NCBI GenBank assembly: GCA_039545355.1
Contig: BCJJ01000014.1
Coordinates: forward strand, 251,914-315,913
DNA from: Trichosporon coremiiforme
Lineage: Eukaryota > Basidiomycota > Tremellomycetes > Trichosporonales > Trichosporonaceae
Reading direction: 5' to 3'
DNA length: 64,000 bases
Part shown: piece after piece, positions 43,340-57,300 of the stretch
Position numbering within the stretch: the first letter of the stretch is position 1
Layout: each line of letters begins with the position of its first letter
Translations under genes and position numbers: made by a program
Notes under the pieces: generated by a model
Seen by the model: the letters and a program-made list of their open reading frames with translations, nothing else
Databases searched by the model: none
What the model was told of the DNA's origin: nothing

Positions 43340-44364
43340 CTACATCCGCTTATGGCCGCGAGATAACGGGCGGTTGTCGGTCCACTTCCAGTCGGTGACT
43401 AAGAGCGTGGTCGGAGGATAGGGAGGCAGGTCGGGGAGATCGAAGTCTGGCTCGACGTACTGCGCGGCCCAGGATGCGAAGGCAGAGTCGATCGCCTTGC
43501 TGCCGACAGGCAGACGCCGCAGCCTGTGTACCCCGTTGCAGTGTAATGCCGCCAAGTGCTTCGATGCCGAGCGGCGGTGCACCTCGTCTGCAAAAGCCGG
43601 AGTGATCGTGCACTGCTGTTAGCTCGAAGTCGCAGTGCACAGCTTACTGGTTCGCCGTGCTCCTCAACCCACTCGGCGAGCATCTCGCAAGCCCGAGAGA
43701 CCAGTTCCGTACACCCAATCGAGTCCAAGGCGTCATGCCATTCCTTGTCTGCGTCGGGGTCGCCTTCTCCATCCTTCTCAACGTCATCGAACTCATCGCG
43801 GATGACGTCTCCGTCTTGCAGACCGTACGACTCCCAGTGCCGGCTGTTGCTGAAGCCCTGTCTTCCCCTCCCTTGTAGAGCAAAGTGGCTGACATCCTTG
43901 AGTGACACTTCGTCCTCCTCGTCCGAGTACTCCCACTGCTTCTCCCAGTCAGACTGGTATATCGGGATGTCGCTGTCAAAGTCGTCGTAGTCGTCGTCGC
44001 GCAGCAGCAGCACCTTCTCGACGAGCTGGTCCCAGCCGTCCGTGTCGAGCAATGCCGGGCAGAGGGTGGAAAGGACGTCTTTGCAGAGGAAGAGTAGACT
44101 CTCGAGGTCCAACTGTGATCCTTCGCTCTCGAACATGGGGGCCAGGGGTTGCGGCGGATCAATGTATCGTCGGAGGTGGGGCGGGGCGAGCTCGAGCAAG
44201 GCTAAAAGGAAGAGGACAGAGGCCTGAGTGGTCGCGTGGTATAATGGGACAGTCGGTGAGTCGAGATCGAGAGAGATGAGCATCGGCGATGGTGTGGATT
44301 TGGGCGGCGGCGGGAAGGACCGAGGTGGGCGCCGAGATGGGAGGACCGGAGACGTTAGAGTCAT
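43340..44364 (-). CDS. Unrecognised acidic protein
   Basis: complement(join(43340..43615, 43648..44364)), 330 residues. The N-terminus (MTLTSPVLPSRRPPRSF) is Pro/Ser-rich. Then comes a helical segment (LYHATTQASVLFLLALLEL), an acidic middle (DDDYDDFDSD, SDEEDEVSLKD) and a C-terminal region with CNGVHRLRRLPVGSKAIDSAF and DWKWTDNRPLSRG. The 32-nt intron ends CTAACAG. The frame stays open upstream of the chosen Met, but that extension is Pro/Ser-rich and unlikely. No family recognised. It is convergent with RFC4, stops 73 bases apart. Confidence 0.65.
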
Positions 44365-46023
44365 GGTAAGTGATGAGTGTGTGATTGTGAGTGAGGATGG
44401 AGAAGGAAGGGCAAGACGATCCAAGGATACAGCATGGTTTAAGACAAGGGGGTACTGAGATGGTGGCGGCGAGGGAGCGAGAAAGACGGGGTCGAGACGC
44501 GAAGCGAGCGTGGAAGACGGACTGGGCGATAAAGGATTGCCGGTAGTCGGTGCGCAGCGTGCGGCGCATGCGTGCATCTGGGGTGAGTCATCCCCTTGCG
44601 ATGCGCCCAGGCGCTCCGTCTGTCATCTCTTCACGCGATGCATCCTGCCCGACCTGCTTCTCATCATGAAAGCTGTGTTTCGGCTCCTGCATTCCTCTGC
44701 CTGCGTAGCATACTCGACTGGTCACTCGACTCGCTTTGTTTCATCGAGGTACGCACACAGAACACGGCACATGCATTCAAGAGATCATGGCCTGGACTCG
44801 GGAGGGTGAGAGCGAGAGAAGGCGGGGAGTATCAGCCTCAGATCCCGGCATGGTCTCATGGGAATCTTCCTGCGCCTTGGGGGTCGGTGCGATCGAGAGA
44901 ACCGGATATCGTCAGTGACTCACTCACCCAGCCAGCGGGGCAACGGGGCACGTGCTGCCCGGGAGGGGCAACTGACTACCCTTCTAAACGGTAGAGTCGC
45001 AAAGTCGACGTCGCTCTGCACTTTTGGGGTCGGCACATCGCACAAGGGCGAGCATGGCCATCGGCCCCAACACTGCTAGCGCTCCCCATGAAGACGTCGC
45101 ACCGGTGCACGCGGTGTATAGCGCTGAGAGAAGCAGAGATCTAAGACTTGGAACCAAACAAAGACATGCGGGGTGAGCCACGCGGTTAACGCCGTAACTC
45201 CGTTCGCCCTCGTGCGAGCGCAGACCTCCACTCTGCGTGCCGGCGGAGGGTGTATAAATTTCAGAGTAGTGATCGCTCTTCTCCTTTCTTACCAAGGGCC
45301 CGGTTGCTGTTCTCTGTGCGCGTATATCGCCTCATTGGCGGCAACATTCGACTGATTGGAAGCGCTAGAGGGCTTCACCGCCCTCTCTGAGCGCATGATT
45401 CCGGTCGACGGGACACGGCTTCCCCGAGATAAAGTCCTTGGTGGATCTCCGTCCTCTGGACGTCGACGAACCACTGGGGACCTACCGTTATTCTGTATCC
45501 TGGCCTAGGTCGTTGACCCATGAGGTTGTGGAGAAACCAACGGTCTGACATTCCCACACCCGACACTCCTCGTTTCTGTATTTGACAATCCAATGTTATC
45601 CTCGTTCGTTCAAAATCTGCTGGCGGCCGATATGGTTCTGGCGGCTTGTTTGGCGTTGTTGCACTACTTCACTCACTCATTCCTTTTGAACAACGTCAGC
45701 TCTGCAGATCTCCCAAGAACTGGGTGCTAGAAACGATGGGCAGCATAGCACTAGGCTTGTCGCTGCAGATAGACGGGACTATAGCCGCTGATAAGATTTC
45801 ATGAGCCGTTTCGTCATCGCGCAACAACAATTTCGACATCACTCATACCGCTTTCACCGCTTCCACCCTTCGTCTCGATTGTCTACGACTTAACGACTGC
45901 CGCTGTTCACGACTCATTGATTGATCCGACCCCTCCATTGCGCGACCGACCAATTCTACAAGCTTGCAGACACATGCACCGATAGCCCCCGCCTCAAGGA
46001 CCCCCGCGAACAGTCTCACCGTT
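44365..46023. other. Intergenic, no gene seen
   Basis: About 1.66 kb between two divergent starts. No supportable gene or RNA gene recognised. Confidence 0.45.
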
Positions 46024-47109
46024 ATGAGCTCCGCTGCGTTTCAACGCGTTGTACTGAGACCGATCCTACCACCTCACGCTACCCGAGCACCACTTCCTAA
46101 GCAGAGTCTTGAGCCGTTCTTCAGACAACCATGGCATAAGCAGGCTGTGCGATGGGGCTTGTATCGGCCATTGCTGAAGGCGCTGGGATGGACGAGACGG
46201 GACGCAACGGATATGAGCATCAACCGATTACGACTCGACGTTGAGGGAAAAGCACGGAAGAAGACTCGGATAGGAGACTCACTGGAGTACACGAAGATCA
46301 ACCACATGAAGAAGAAAGAATTCGACAGGATCACAGCGGCTGCCGCCGAGTCTGCATCAGCGTCTTCCCCGAGACCACCCAGCACGCCGTACCCGGCTCT
46401 TCTCCAGACGGCTCGGAAACGGTTCCGGAAACATCGCGGACAGACGTCGTCCGACCGCGTCATCTACCTTCTGAAGGAGTACGAGACGATGCTGGACGAC
46501 CTGACGGGCGGCTCTGCGAAGGCGGCTCAGCGCCTGTGGGAAGCGGAGAACAAGGCTGCCTCGCACCTTGAGCAGCTGCCTCAGCCGGTCACGAAGTTTA
46601 CGAAGATCGAGGAGAAGCCACGCCTTACTGGAGGCTTCCTGCGCCCGACACTGTTTAACCCGCCATTGCCGCGCCTGAAGCCGCAGCCGCAGCGGCTCTC
46701 GATGATGATCAAGCAGCGCATCAGGCGCCGCGAGGCGCGCATCGAGGCGTTCCGCCAGCTTCAGGAGCAGCAAGAGGACATGCGCAAGGAGGTCGGCTTC
46801 CTGCGCAACCTCGGGCTCGACTGGCCCGAGAAGATTGGGGATTGGTCGTCCGGCGTAGGAGCGCGGTCTTGGGAGACCGAGTTCAACAGGCAGGGCAAGG
46901 CTATCGACGAGAGGTTCGCGCGCGAGCAGAAACGCTCCGAGATGAAGTACACGGACAAGATGTACATTCGCATTATGCGCGCGAAGCGGGAGAAGTACGA
47001 GCGTCTCGCCAAGCGTGCCGAGAGGAGGAAGCAGCAGAAGCTGCAACAGAAGGAGCAGGCCACTGAGCAGGCTGAGACGGCCCCGGTCTCGGATTCCAGG
47101 AAGCCGTGA
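46024..47109 (+). CDS. Basic protein with LYR-like motif, possibly mitochondrial
   Basis: A single exon of 361 residues. The N-terminus MSSAAFQRVVLRPILPPHATRA is basic and acid-free, like a mitochondrial leader. Near residue 43 is VRWGLYRPLLKALGW, which resembles the L-Y-R of LYRM proteins that bind acyl-carrier protein and assemble respiratory or ribosomal complexes. The rest is strongly charged, with coiled-coil segments (KQRIRRREARIEAFRQLQE and a Lys/Gln/Glu-rich end). No intron, unlike most neighbours. The LYR assignment is weak because only the tripeptide and its flank support it. Confidence 0.65.
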   Translation: MSSAAFQRVVLRPILPPHATRAPLPKQSLEPFFRQPWHKQAVRWGLYRPLLKALGWTRRDATDMSINRLRLDVEGKARKKTRIGDSLEYTKINHMKKKEFDRITAAAAESASASSPRPPSTPYPALLQTARKRFRKHRGQTSSDRVIYLLKEYETMLDDLTGGSAKAAQRLWEAENKAASHLEQLPQPVTKFTKIEEKPRLTGGFLRPTLFNPPLPRLKPQPQRLSMMIKQRIRRREARIEAFRQLQEQQEDMRKEVGFLRNLGLDWPEKIGDWSSGVGARSWETEFNRQGKAIDERFAREQKRSEMKYTDKMYIRIMRAKREKYERLAKRAERRKQQKLQQKEQATEQAETAPVSDSRKP

Positions 47110-47404
47110 TCTCGTCATAGAAGCGCCATAGATCCGGAGAGTGTATTACCTCCCTCCCACATGCATCGCGACTCTTATTGACGTACTTGGCACGTCTGAG
47201 GCGGTGCAGAAACACCCAAGATGTGGGCGGTCGTACGGTCGTGCACGAGATCGAGATCGAGATTTGCCACCGCTCGTGCGGTCGTCACGACAGTGGTTGG
47301 TACGTCATTCCCACCAACAACAATTCATCCTTGACAACAAAACCTTGACTTCGCTCTTATCCCAACCGCTCCTCTCCTTTCCATCCGCGTGCAAGGCGAG
47401 CGAC

Positions 47405-48881
47405 ATGTTCTTCTGTATCCCCCTCGTGTGGGGCTTCCCCACCAAGGTGAGTGAAATCAGCACATGGAAGGAGGACAGTGGACTGGAGGAGCAGCTCGAT
47501 CGAGCTGGACCTGGAGAACACCGTCGCGGAGTACTTTGATCCGACCTACTTGTCAACAACGCTTCCCCTGGATACATTACCGAAGTCTGCATCCGGCACT
47601 CGCGATCGATGGGAATCTAGGTGGCTAGCAACATGTGGATAGGCTCCATCCAGTCATCAGGGGCAAGTTGTGAGGGAAGTGGTCTGGAAGCTGGATCCGG
47701 ACCTGGCATTAATCGCCCGCTCGAGCTCGACGTGCATCCATCCTTGCCTACGACATCATGTGCCCATGGAGGAGGACTTGAAGGAACATCTCTGCCGCCA
47801 TCAGTCGTCGTGCGACAAAGATCAAAGCTTGTGGTCCGAACTACCTACGTGTCATCCCGTCGGCGCCCCTTGCCACCCGCTTCCGCATGCGCAGCGCCAA
47901 GACCAGTCTTGGCACACCGCACGCTACGACTACGGCCGTTGACACCTTCAAACATTCGACATGATCGCTTCATGCTCACAAAGTGCAAGGTCGTGTGATG
48001 AAGCGTAGCCCTGCAAGGTCCTGGCGAGCAAGATTGGCTTGCACGCACTCACCGGACTACCACCGATATCAAACGGATCTCCCGGCGCACGCTAGTTGCC
48101 GCCTGAGCCCATCGCTGTCCTCCCTTCCCTACCTATCTGACGCTCGAGCGTTACTAACATCCAGCTCAAGCAGGACCCGCCCGAGCCTGCTCGTCTGTGC
48201 CCCAAGTGCCACAACTGTGAGCAACAGCTCTCGCGTTGGGATTCTGAAGCTGACTTGCAGATGCTGTTCACGGCGCCAAGTCGAGGATGTGGTTCGAGTT
48301 CTGCTACGTCCCTCTGATCCCGTGTCGCAGTCACCAGATCTGGATCTGCAGCACCTGTGGTGAGTACGATGACGATATGGAGTGGGAGTCTGGGACACTC
48401 TTCGGCGACGGGGGTACATCGATGCGTGTTTCTTCCCCAACGGCGGGGTTTGCCGACGTGGTACGACTCGGCCGTTGTGGAGCGCGATGTGCTCCGAGGC
48501 TTTCCCAGGCCGTGACAGTGTGACTGTTTCTGGGACCTGTGTGAGGCTTCTTGACAGCGGCGCCAATGGGTTTCAGTGGCCCCAGTCCGCCGATGCCTGG
48601 GATGTAATCTCTCGGCGTGGCACAATTACCTGTGGCATTCAGATAGATCACCGTGTCTCAGCCCGCCGGAGCAGCTTAGGTGCTCGGACAGCGTGACAAT
48701 AGAGATCGCCTCAGCCATGATGTTTGGTTCCCACTTGCATGTATGCTAACGATCAGGCTGGCAGATGGACAAGGGCGATGGCTACGACCCCCAGCCTCCT
48801 GGAGGTGGCCAGCAGAGTCGCCCGCCTCCCCCGCCGGGCATGCAAGGCAGCCAGTATCCTCCGCCGCCACAGAAGAGCTAA
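47405..48881 (+). CDS. Zinc-ribbon protein (zinc_ribbon_15-like)
   Basis: join(47405..47446, 48165..48216, 48261..48359, 48757..48881), 105 residues, phases consistent. It begins MFFCIPLVWGFPTK. A zinc ribbon is formed by LCPKCHN and WICSTCGWQ, and between them lies SRMWFEFCYVPLIPC, a block I know from conserved small fungal zinc-ribbon proteins. The tail is Pro/Gln/Gly-rich (PPPPPGMQ). Function is not established. Two introns are far longer than normal here (718 and 397 nt), although both end with a CTAAC branch point and AG. The first exon encodes only 14 residues. Confidence 0.8.
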
Positions 48882-51800
48882 GCGCTCGCGTTGCTCGGTT
48901 CGCCACTAGTGGGCAAGTCTTCTCTACAAAGTTAGGTTGTGGAGATCGAGCCACGCCGCCAAGCACATAGTTGAGAGTGGCGGTCGTGTAGGATTTGACG
49001 TTTGGCTCGACAAAGCCGTTTACATGATTCTTTCCTTTCCTCTTTTAATCCTAGTATCCCCCTCCCCATACTCATAGTACATATTTATCGTTTGGAGAAA
49101 CACAGTTTTCAGTTAAATACACGGGCCAGGACGCAGCACACCGGGTGACGGGTGACAGACCTCCGCTTGCGCGTACGTACGCCACACCTTCCTGAGTGAT
49201 TCGACGAGTATCCGAACATTCGAGGGGCATAATTTCGGTTTCGGTTACGGTTAGTGTTCAAGAGGACAGGTGTGATTGCGAGCTTGGGGGCGAGTCAGGT
49301 GAGATGGCGTGGGTAAGCTCGAGGCGTAACCTTGTTGGGGCAATGACGGCGCGGTGACGCCGTAGTGACGGCGAGGCGGGCATTCATGAATGCAAGAGCA
49401 CCATCCGCTGAATTGACTTAGAGTTGCGTGGAGTAACAGTGTCCACTGTGCAGCTAGGCTCGCTCAGGCAAGAGGATAAACTCTCCCATGAATGGAGAGA
49501 CGTGTGCAGTGCATTGTGATGAATGTGCAGAGCCGACGAAAGCCGGGCAAGAGCACCTTTTCTGTGATTATGATAAATGTTCAATGGCTCTTGCTTCTTC
49601 CCTCCTCCACCTTCTGTTCTGCTGCTGCGCGCAAGGAGCCCGCCCATGTGGGGCGTGGGCAAGTCAGTTCGCCGGACAGACAGTTCTCTTGTTCGCACGG
49701 ATGTTGCAATGCCCGCTCGCCCGGCAGAGCAGCACGGCACGAATGGGGGTACTCAAAGTGTGGGAGGTGGGATGCGAGCGTGCCCGAATCCTAACTTTGG
49801 TTCAGGCCTGTGCCGTTGCCATCTCACAGTTGTCCGCAGTGGAGGTTGTGGGGAGTGTGGGGGAGCTGCGTCGTGGATGGCTTGCCATGCGACACGACCG
49901 ACAGGACCGGCTCGTCTGGCACGCCTGGCACGGCAAAGTTTGTTGCTTGATGTGCTGCGATGTGGTCATCGGCGATGGGCAAGGGGGGGCAAGGGACAAG
50001 GGAGGGGAGGAACGAAGGTCAGCTAGTGAATGTCGGTCGGGGAGCGAAGCAGGGCAGCTCGCGAGGCACTCGAGGCACTAGGATGCAACAAGGTGTAAGG
50101 TCGCAAGAGCAGTGCAAGCAGTGAAGGATTCGCAAGGATCGTAAGGAACGGGTGACTAACTGACCCCAGGGAGGCGGTCGGGCTTCGTTCGTGACGAGAT
50201 TTTCAACAAGAGCTGCCGGACAGCGAAAGCTCGTACAAGCTCACACGCAGCGCCCGATAGGCTCAAGATTTCTGTCATGAGCTGTCTTGTCCGACGTACA
50301 ATGTTCGCAGCACCGTCCGTAATAAGCGCCGAGCGCGTCTGTGGATATGCGCATCGCAAGCGAACTCCGTAGGGGCAGGCACAGCGGCGCCGGCCACCAC
50401 CGCCTCCGTCTGCGCCTCAGCGGCGAACCGATTGGCCCGCTGCGCCATCGTCAGCCAACCAGCAAGGCGGCGCCATCGCTTCGGGCCACGGGGACGTCCA
50501 AGCCGTCGGGACGCGGGTGCACGTTCAGATCTCCAGTCGGACAAAGGCAAGGCTCAGGACACGGCGTCAGGTCAACTCAGGACCTAGCACTGCTGAGCCG
50601 AGATGGCTTATGACGTCGGGGCGCGCAAACCGCTTACTGGGCCACTGGGCTTGCTACTCGATACGGTGCTGGCTGCGAGCACGCCAGGCGGGAGAGGGGC
50701 TGAGCTTGGCCAAGCATGGCTGTGGCGGCTGATGTGCACTGACCCCAAAGTTTCCATCGTTTGTTGTGCTCAAAGCGCTCCAGCTCCTTCGCTGCTAACA
50801 CGAAGCGTGCTGCCCGCAAGACAGCGAGGTCACCGCTTCGGGTGTTCTATTCTTTCTTGACTTCTCTGAAGAACTGATGAAAGGGAGAATTTGCAGAGAC
50901 CAAAGAGAATGCGCGATTGACTTGATTGGCGCGAATCGAGCCAACATGGAATAAATCGACGAAACACAATGTGATGCCGCAGTCCCTTGACTTCCGCCGG
51001 TACCGTTGCTGCCAGAATTACGCTGTTGAATGAATGGGGTAAGAGCATACAGGCACTGCGTTAGGCGCCATGCAATCCGGGCAGCGGTTCATGTGTTCTT
51101 AACGCATTGAGCAAGACTGGCAAAAAGAAGAAACATGCCCACGCTCTCGTTCCTCTCGACATCCTGTTCTTTGCAGCATGTCAGCGTCGCACGGGTACGG
51201 TACGAGGTTGCTGATGCCATCAAACTGACGCAGGGTAGGGCAGCTAGTGCGTACCACATCCAGATGCAGTCAGGTACGTGCCCCAGTTCTGTGAGCTGAG
51301 CGATTGTGACTCCGGCGGCCAAGTTTGCGACGCAGCAGCGGGTGCAGGGTGGAACCCAGGGTGCTGACATAGCTAGCACACAGGGGTGGCAGGGTCCTGC
51401 TAGTCTGCGACACAGAGAAAACAACAGAATCCGCTGGGATGCGTCGCAAGCTTAGACTCGAGTTCTGGCGCTTTTGGCTTTGTCGGCGCTCAGGATGACA
51501 CGCGGGCGTCCAGGGTGGCGGCGCCGTGGCTCAGGAGGCGCAGAAAATCCTCCGACAGACGCCGGCCGTCGTTCCTTGCATCCTGCGGTCGTACGTACTC
51601 CCCCATCTCGCGATCTTGCATTCAAGCGTGCAATTACGCTCCTGCCATCCTGCGCGGCTTAGCGGCTCCAGCGGCTCCAGTGCAGGGGTGGCGTACTCCG
51701 CGTGTTTTTGTCAGATTCAGACCTGCCCCAGATTCAGTCATGAGGCAGAAGTAATAATTTTGGTTTCCGCTGCACTGGCTCCGGCGCTTCCGCTCGCTTG

Positions 51801-54354
51801 CTCTCTCCGCCTCCACATAAGTTCGGTCGCATCGGTCGGTCGGTCCCACTCTCCAGAGTTCCTTCAAGCAGTGTCATCGAAGTGGGGGAAATGAACGTTG
51901 ATGACATGAGAAGAGCACGAGGGACAGACCAAAAGATCGGGGGCATGAGGGCATGCCCGTCATGACCGCCCGGCATACCGGACATGACATACTGGCCCGC
52001 AATTAGTCTAGTGCGCAGCACCACATGCATGCCAACTCGGCAGCGAGGCATGCCTACTTCGGCGCGTATGCCGCGCAGTACATACTCCACAGCTTGGGGT
52101 TCGCGAAACACGAACAAAATCAAACGCGAGGAACATAAACGTGCGGTAGCGAGGTGGGTCGCGAGCGCCGGTCACGATGCCAGCATGCCAGGGGGGTTAG
52201 ATGAGATTCAGAGCGAACCGTCATCGGCGCACCCGTTAGCGCGCTTGGGACTTTCGGCATGGGCGAGTACGACGCGACGCACCAACTGCCGATCGTGCCG
52301 GGTCCGCGTCCGGACCCTCTTTGACATTGCATCACACATTCTTTGCGGCGAAACGAAGTTACGCAGAATGCTCTTATCGACGCCGCTGCTCGAGCTCGCT
52401 GCACTGAACCCCCTCTCGCTTAATGCGATAGTGCATAGCGACGCGCACAGCTCCTGTACCAGCCAGCCCGTGCGCATGAACAAGCAGCCAGACATAGACC
52501 GAGCACTCAGCCCCGCAGCTGTCCCGACGCCCCGTGCGCGCGGCGGTGCGGCCCAACGCTTCATCGGGCTGTGGTCAGAGCGGGCAACGGGCAGAGGCGT
52601 TCAGGCAGTGAGGGCAGCGAGGGTAGCGCCTCGGCGTCTGCGTCGCCCTAGCAGGGCTCGGTGATGGTGCCGCGGCGTTAGTGACGTCTGCTGCAGCAGT
52701 GACTACGGTGGATTATTCAGCGAGATGTAGATCTCGTCAGCAGCAGTTTGGGTGTGTTTGTCAACGGCCCCCATCGCCTCTTCCGGGCCGGTCCCGGCGG
52801 GGCCAAGGCAGGACTGTCCAAGACTGCTCAGGAACTTTGTGCTGCAGGACTTGGCCCGCAGGGTGCCGAGGCTGAAGTTCAAGACATTCTGTTCAGGGTG
52901 CAGGGCCGATAAGCACCGAAACATGCCACCTTTATTAAGCTCTCAGGCACAATCCAGGAACACATCAGGAACGCTCGCTGATGCTAGCCAGAGCTCTGCT
53001 GGGCGCGCCGTTGCGAGTCTGCAAGTTCTGCGATCAAGGAACGTCGGTGAAGCACTACCGCTGCACTTTGTACCTACCCCGCTACCGTTCCGCCGCCCGC
53101 TGTGCCGCTGCATGGCCCGCTGCGGTGCCCACTGAAACCATCGACGGGCATGACGCACCAGACTGCGAAACTGCAAACGCTCAACCGTCAATGCAATGTC
53201 GCGGGCTTGTCCCCGCCCACGTACACCTTTGGCTCATCACCTGAACTCTCGAGTCCTTTCGCACATGTCGTCGGCCTGCTCCGAAATCCTCAGTGCGTCA
53301 AAGACGCTCCCTCCAATCATTCTGCCTGATTGCGAAACCTGCCCTCGCAGCTTGTCCACTTGCCCGACTCGGTGCGCACAGTCCCCCGCTCCTCCCTCAC
53401 GCATGCAGCCAAGCCAGCCCGCGGCTTGTCCGGCTGGGCATGCGCCTGAATGTGCAGAGGGGCTGCTGCGCCCAGCGGCATGCAACGATCAAGTCCACCC
53501 TGAGATCAAAGCTGAGACGAGCGTCGAAAAATGCATGAAATCGAATCTCGCTGCAAGCGAACTTGTGTGCCACGGCGTAGGCGTGCAGGCGCGAGAGTCG
53601 CGCGAAGAGCGGGCCGAAATGGGGACTCAAATGAAGGCGGCACGCACGGCACAGCGGCATGCATAGCACGCGCTGAGACATGAATGCATGCGTTGCGTCC
53701 TGAGGGGGTCAAGGTCCCAAACCGGCGAGTTTGGCGAGTGCAATGTTGCACAAGCATGCACGCAAATGCTGCAGGCTGACCGAGTGTTGAGTCTGATGTC
53801 TGAGATCTCGATCCAACTGAATCCATGGCCATGGGCCCAGCTCCAAAAAATAGCAATCATTACGAGAACAGATTAGCAGCCCACACGCCATCATGCCGCC
53901 CTACTCCTGCACTCCTGCAGGTGCTACAGGTCCGCAGGTGCTCGAGTCCTGCACTTCCTTGCCACTTCCTGCACGCCGAGCAATAACACCTGCCGCCACC
54001 CTACCGCTGAGGCCGCTGCCGTGCCGCGATCCTCGGTCCACTCGTTCCACATCGGTGCATTCGCGGTGCACACTCGGTGGCCCCATCGCCCAGTCGATGC
54101 GTGCGCCAGACTGCGGCCCAGGCACGAGATGAAGCTCACAGGTCGCAACGCTAACCAGCGCTAGGCTTAGTTTCTGCATTAGTCTGACGTTGACTGGCGT
54201 TTCCATTGAGCTCCAGCGGCTCCAGATTCAGCCAGCCAGGCACGAAATGAACCGTCCATGCGGCCTTTGGAGATGCATGCGGGCGCGGGCAGGCAGCAAT
54301 CTAGCTCGTACCTCGGGCAGCTGCAACAACGCTAGCGTCTCCCAGTTGCACTAG

Positions 54355-54392
54355 CGACATGCGACACGCGACACGCGACATGCGATACGCGA
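54355..54392. repeat. Short tandem repeat, GCGACAY units
   Basis: About five imperfect copies of a 7-8 base unit (GCGACACGCGACACGCGACA and variants). Confidence 0.6.
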
Positions 54393-57300
54393 TGGCTCTC
54401 GTGGTGCATCATGGTTCAGCGTGGTGCAACATACAGTTCATAGTTCACGGTTTCACCGTAGCGTGGGCCGTAGGTTATCTGCGGATATCCCGGGCTCCTG
54501 GCTTCGCTGAATGCACGCTGCTGATGATGACGCCTGGGAACGGTGCTCGCATGACAGCGACGTACACCCTGCTACCATGGCACGATGCTGACACAAGCTG
54601 ACACAAGCACAACTCTGCCAGGTACGGCAGGAACAGCAGGAACTCCAGGTACGGGAGGAACTGCGAGGTACAGTGAGGAACAAGAGTTGCGGCCAGTGCT
54701 CAGCCCCCAGCGGCGGCGTGATTCATGTTCTGACATGCGACCCGGCCAGAGGATCGACCGACAAGTTAGCGGTCTCGGGATCCCCGCAGGTTCCTCAAGT
54801 TTCCTCAAGGTCCGCAAGGAGGCTTGAAAGTAGCGCTGGACCTAGATTTGCAGACGCCGAAACCTCTTTTCTTTGTCTCTCGAGCCAAATCGCAAGCGAT
54901 CGCAAGCTCGGGCTGGAGGCGATGTGGCTAGCGAGGCACATGGCACAGTGTGGCACGCATAGCACGTCTGTCACGGCTGATACGACGCAAGTCGTGCCAC
55001 GGCCGACTTGCTGTGTCAGCGAGATTGATGCCAAGCGTGCGTCAGCGCTGTGCTAATCGTTCGAGGCCAGGCTAGCAGCGATATCTAGCCTCGGCGTTGC
55101 AACAACCTCGGCAGCCAGCGTGTGGGGGCGTGGGGGTTATGGTGCGAGGAGCTGCGGCATTGGTACGTTGCGTGCTGCACATTGCGTTAAGGACGAAGGG
55201 ACACCGAACAGAACCGCTGCATGCCGCCGCACGGCTCCGCACCTCCTAGGCTATGGTGCTTAAGCTGTTTCATGCCGCAGCCGTGGACGCTGTCGTGGGA
55301 TGTAGGAGTGGGACACCTCGGCGCACAGCACAAAGGTACGAGGAACGCATGGCGTGAAGTAGGTGCTCGGCCTGTGCTTCCTCTTCTCCGTCCGTTCCAG
55401 TGCAAGGCGGACGCACCGAGACGAAGCAGAGCAACGCAATGCACAAAAGGGCGTCGTCGTCATCGGGACATGAACAACGCCGCGGCGCGCGGTACCGGAG
55501 GCACACGGAGGCGGATAGGCGTGTAGGCGGAGGGGCCGGAGGGGAGGGCGGAGCAACACCGCCACTGCGCCTGTTTTGGCAGCCACTGAAGTGCAGCAAA
55601 GGCGGCACGACAACACGCCCAGCCGCCACCATTGTTACACTGTCCGTGTCCGACAATCCGAAACGAGCCACAAAACGCCCGCTGCACACTGAGACGAGCC
55701 ACCAACGTCAGAGAGCTTGTCAGAACAACGAATGAGGCACGGAAAATGTCCGCTTCGCGCTCCGTGTCGAGGACAATCACAAACTTTAAGCTGCGGCAGG
55801 CGTTCGCACTGCTGTCATTGTACGTTTCGCCGGCGAAGGGGGAACGAGGGATCCGGCGGAGCAGGATTAGGCAGGGTTGCAGCTTTGCAGGTTGATGGAG
55901 TTGAGGCATGTCCAGGAACGAGGCACGAGGCACTGAGGGACTATTCGGTCATCGCTGGCTGCGAGACACGGTGTGCGAGCGGATCTCCATTATCCACTGC
56001 TGTCCATCCATCACCACTGCTCACGGCTAACTAGTTGGATGCAGGCGATGATGGAAAGTGCCAAGTTGAGCGTCGTGACGTGACGTGCCGAGCGAGAGAG
56101 CGAGCAATGCAGCGACATTCCACACTTCCACACGACACAAGGCACAGCGACCCCATGGCGTGCCGGTTGCGCCAGTGTGAATCGCGAGGAGGAACAACGT
56201 CCCGAGGGTGCTGCACCAGCGCAGGTGCCGCAGTCGAGACCCGGCGCCGAGGGGTCGGGCCGTGTTCGGTGCAATATCGCGGATTTCCCGGGCACGACGC
56301 CGGTGAATGGGTGGGCCGGTGGGTCTGCTCGGTGAGATCGGTGACGAGCCGTGGTCAAGCCGGCATACCTAGGCTTCATGATCAGCGGTACGGCGCCGAG
56401 GTTTTCTCTTGGCACCTTTAATGCGTTGATGATTGCAAGGTTATACCGCAGTCTGTATTGGCGGCATGTTGCTGCTGGGGCTTGACTGTGTCGCATGATC
56501 GCGCATTCTGTAAACTGCAACCCGGCCAGTACCTCACTCTGTACCTGCGCTAGACCAGCCCGCGTGCCCGCCTCGTCTCACTGAGGCTGAGTGTGGATCA
56601 GTGGGCTGCGGGAGTCTTCAGCCTGAAAAGCCTGAAAGTCACCTGAAGCAAGCCTGCAGGACTCGAATTGATAGCTGTCATTTTGGGATCGCCCGCTGCG
56701 CCGCTCGCGCTCGGTCTCAGCCCGTCAAAGCCGCTGACCGCAGTGGCAAGCTGTAGCAGTGTGGCTGGCCGAGACTTGCACGAGTGGGTCAGCGATGCCT
56801 GATGTGCAGTCCGCCCGACGTCTTAACTGCGCTCGTCACTGGGTACCAAGCGGTGCGGGGGTGAGTCAGCCAGCCGCATCCAGGACGCCTGCCTGGAGGA
56901 ACCAGGAGCTGACCAGGAGCAGACGACGAGGGGCCAGACACCACCTCGGCGCCACCTGAATGGGGAGCTGAATCGGGGGCGTCGCGTGATTGCGCGCATG
57001 AGTTGATCTGCACCTCCACTCTGCCTCCGAAAAGTACCCAGCCCCCCCAGCGTCCCCAGGTTGCCGCCCCCCATCGTTTAGCTGAACCGACGTCATGATC
57101 TGATTGAGGCCTAGGAAGTTGTAACCCTGTAGCATGCTTTCACTGGAAGCCGGCCGCGCCGGACTGACCGGGCATGCCGGTCGGTTTAATTTTGTGTATT
57201 CAATCAACCAAAGTCACTCTTTGTCACTCGTGCACGCGTTCGCACTACTTCCAGATGTACATCCGACACTGCGAATCGGCGGACGGCGCACGGCGGTCCC

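Noticed and set aside
47996..48140. Possible box C/D snoRNA in the first intron of the zinc-ribbon gene (GTGATGA ... CTGA).
   Set aside because: No terminal stem and no convincing C'/D' boxes.
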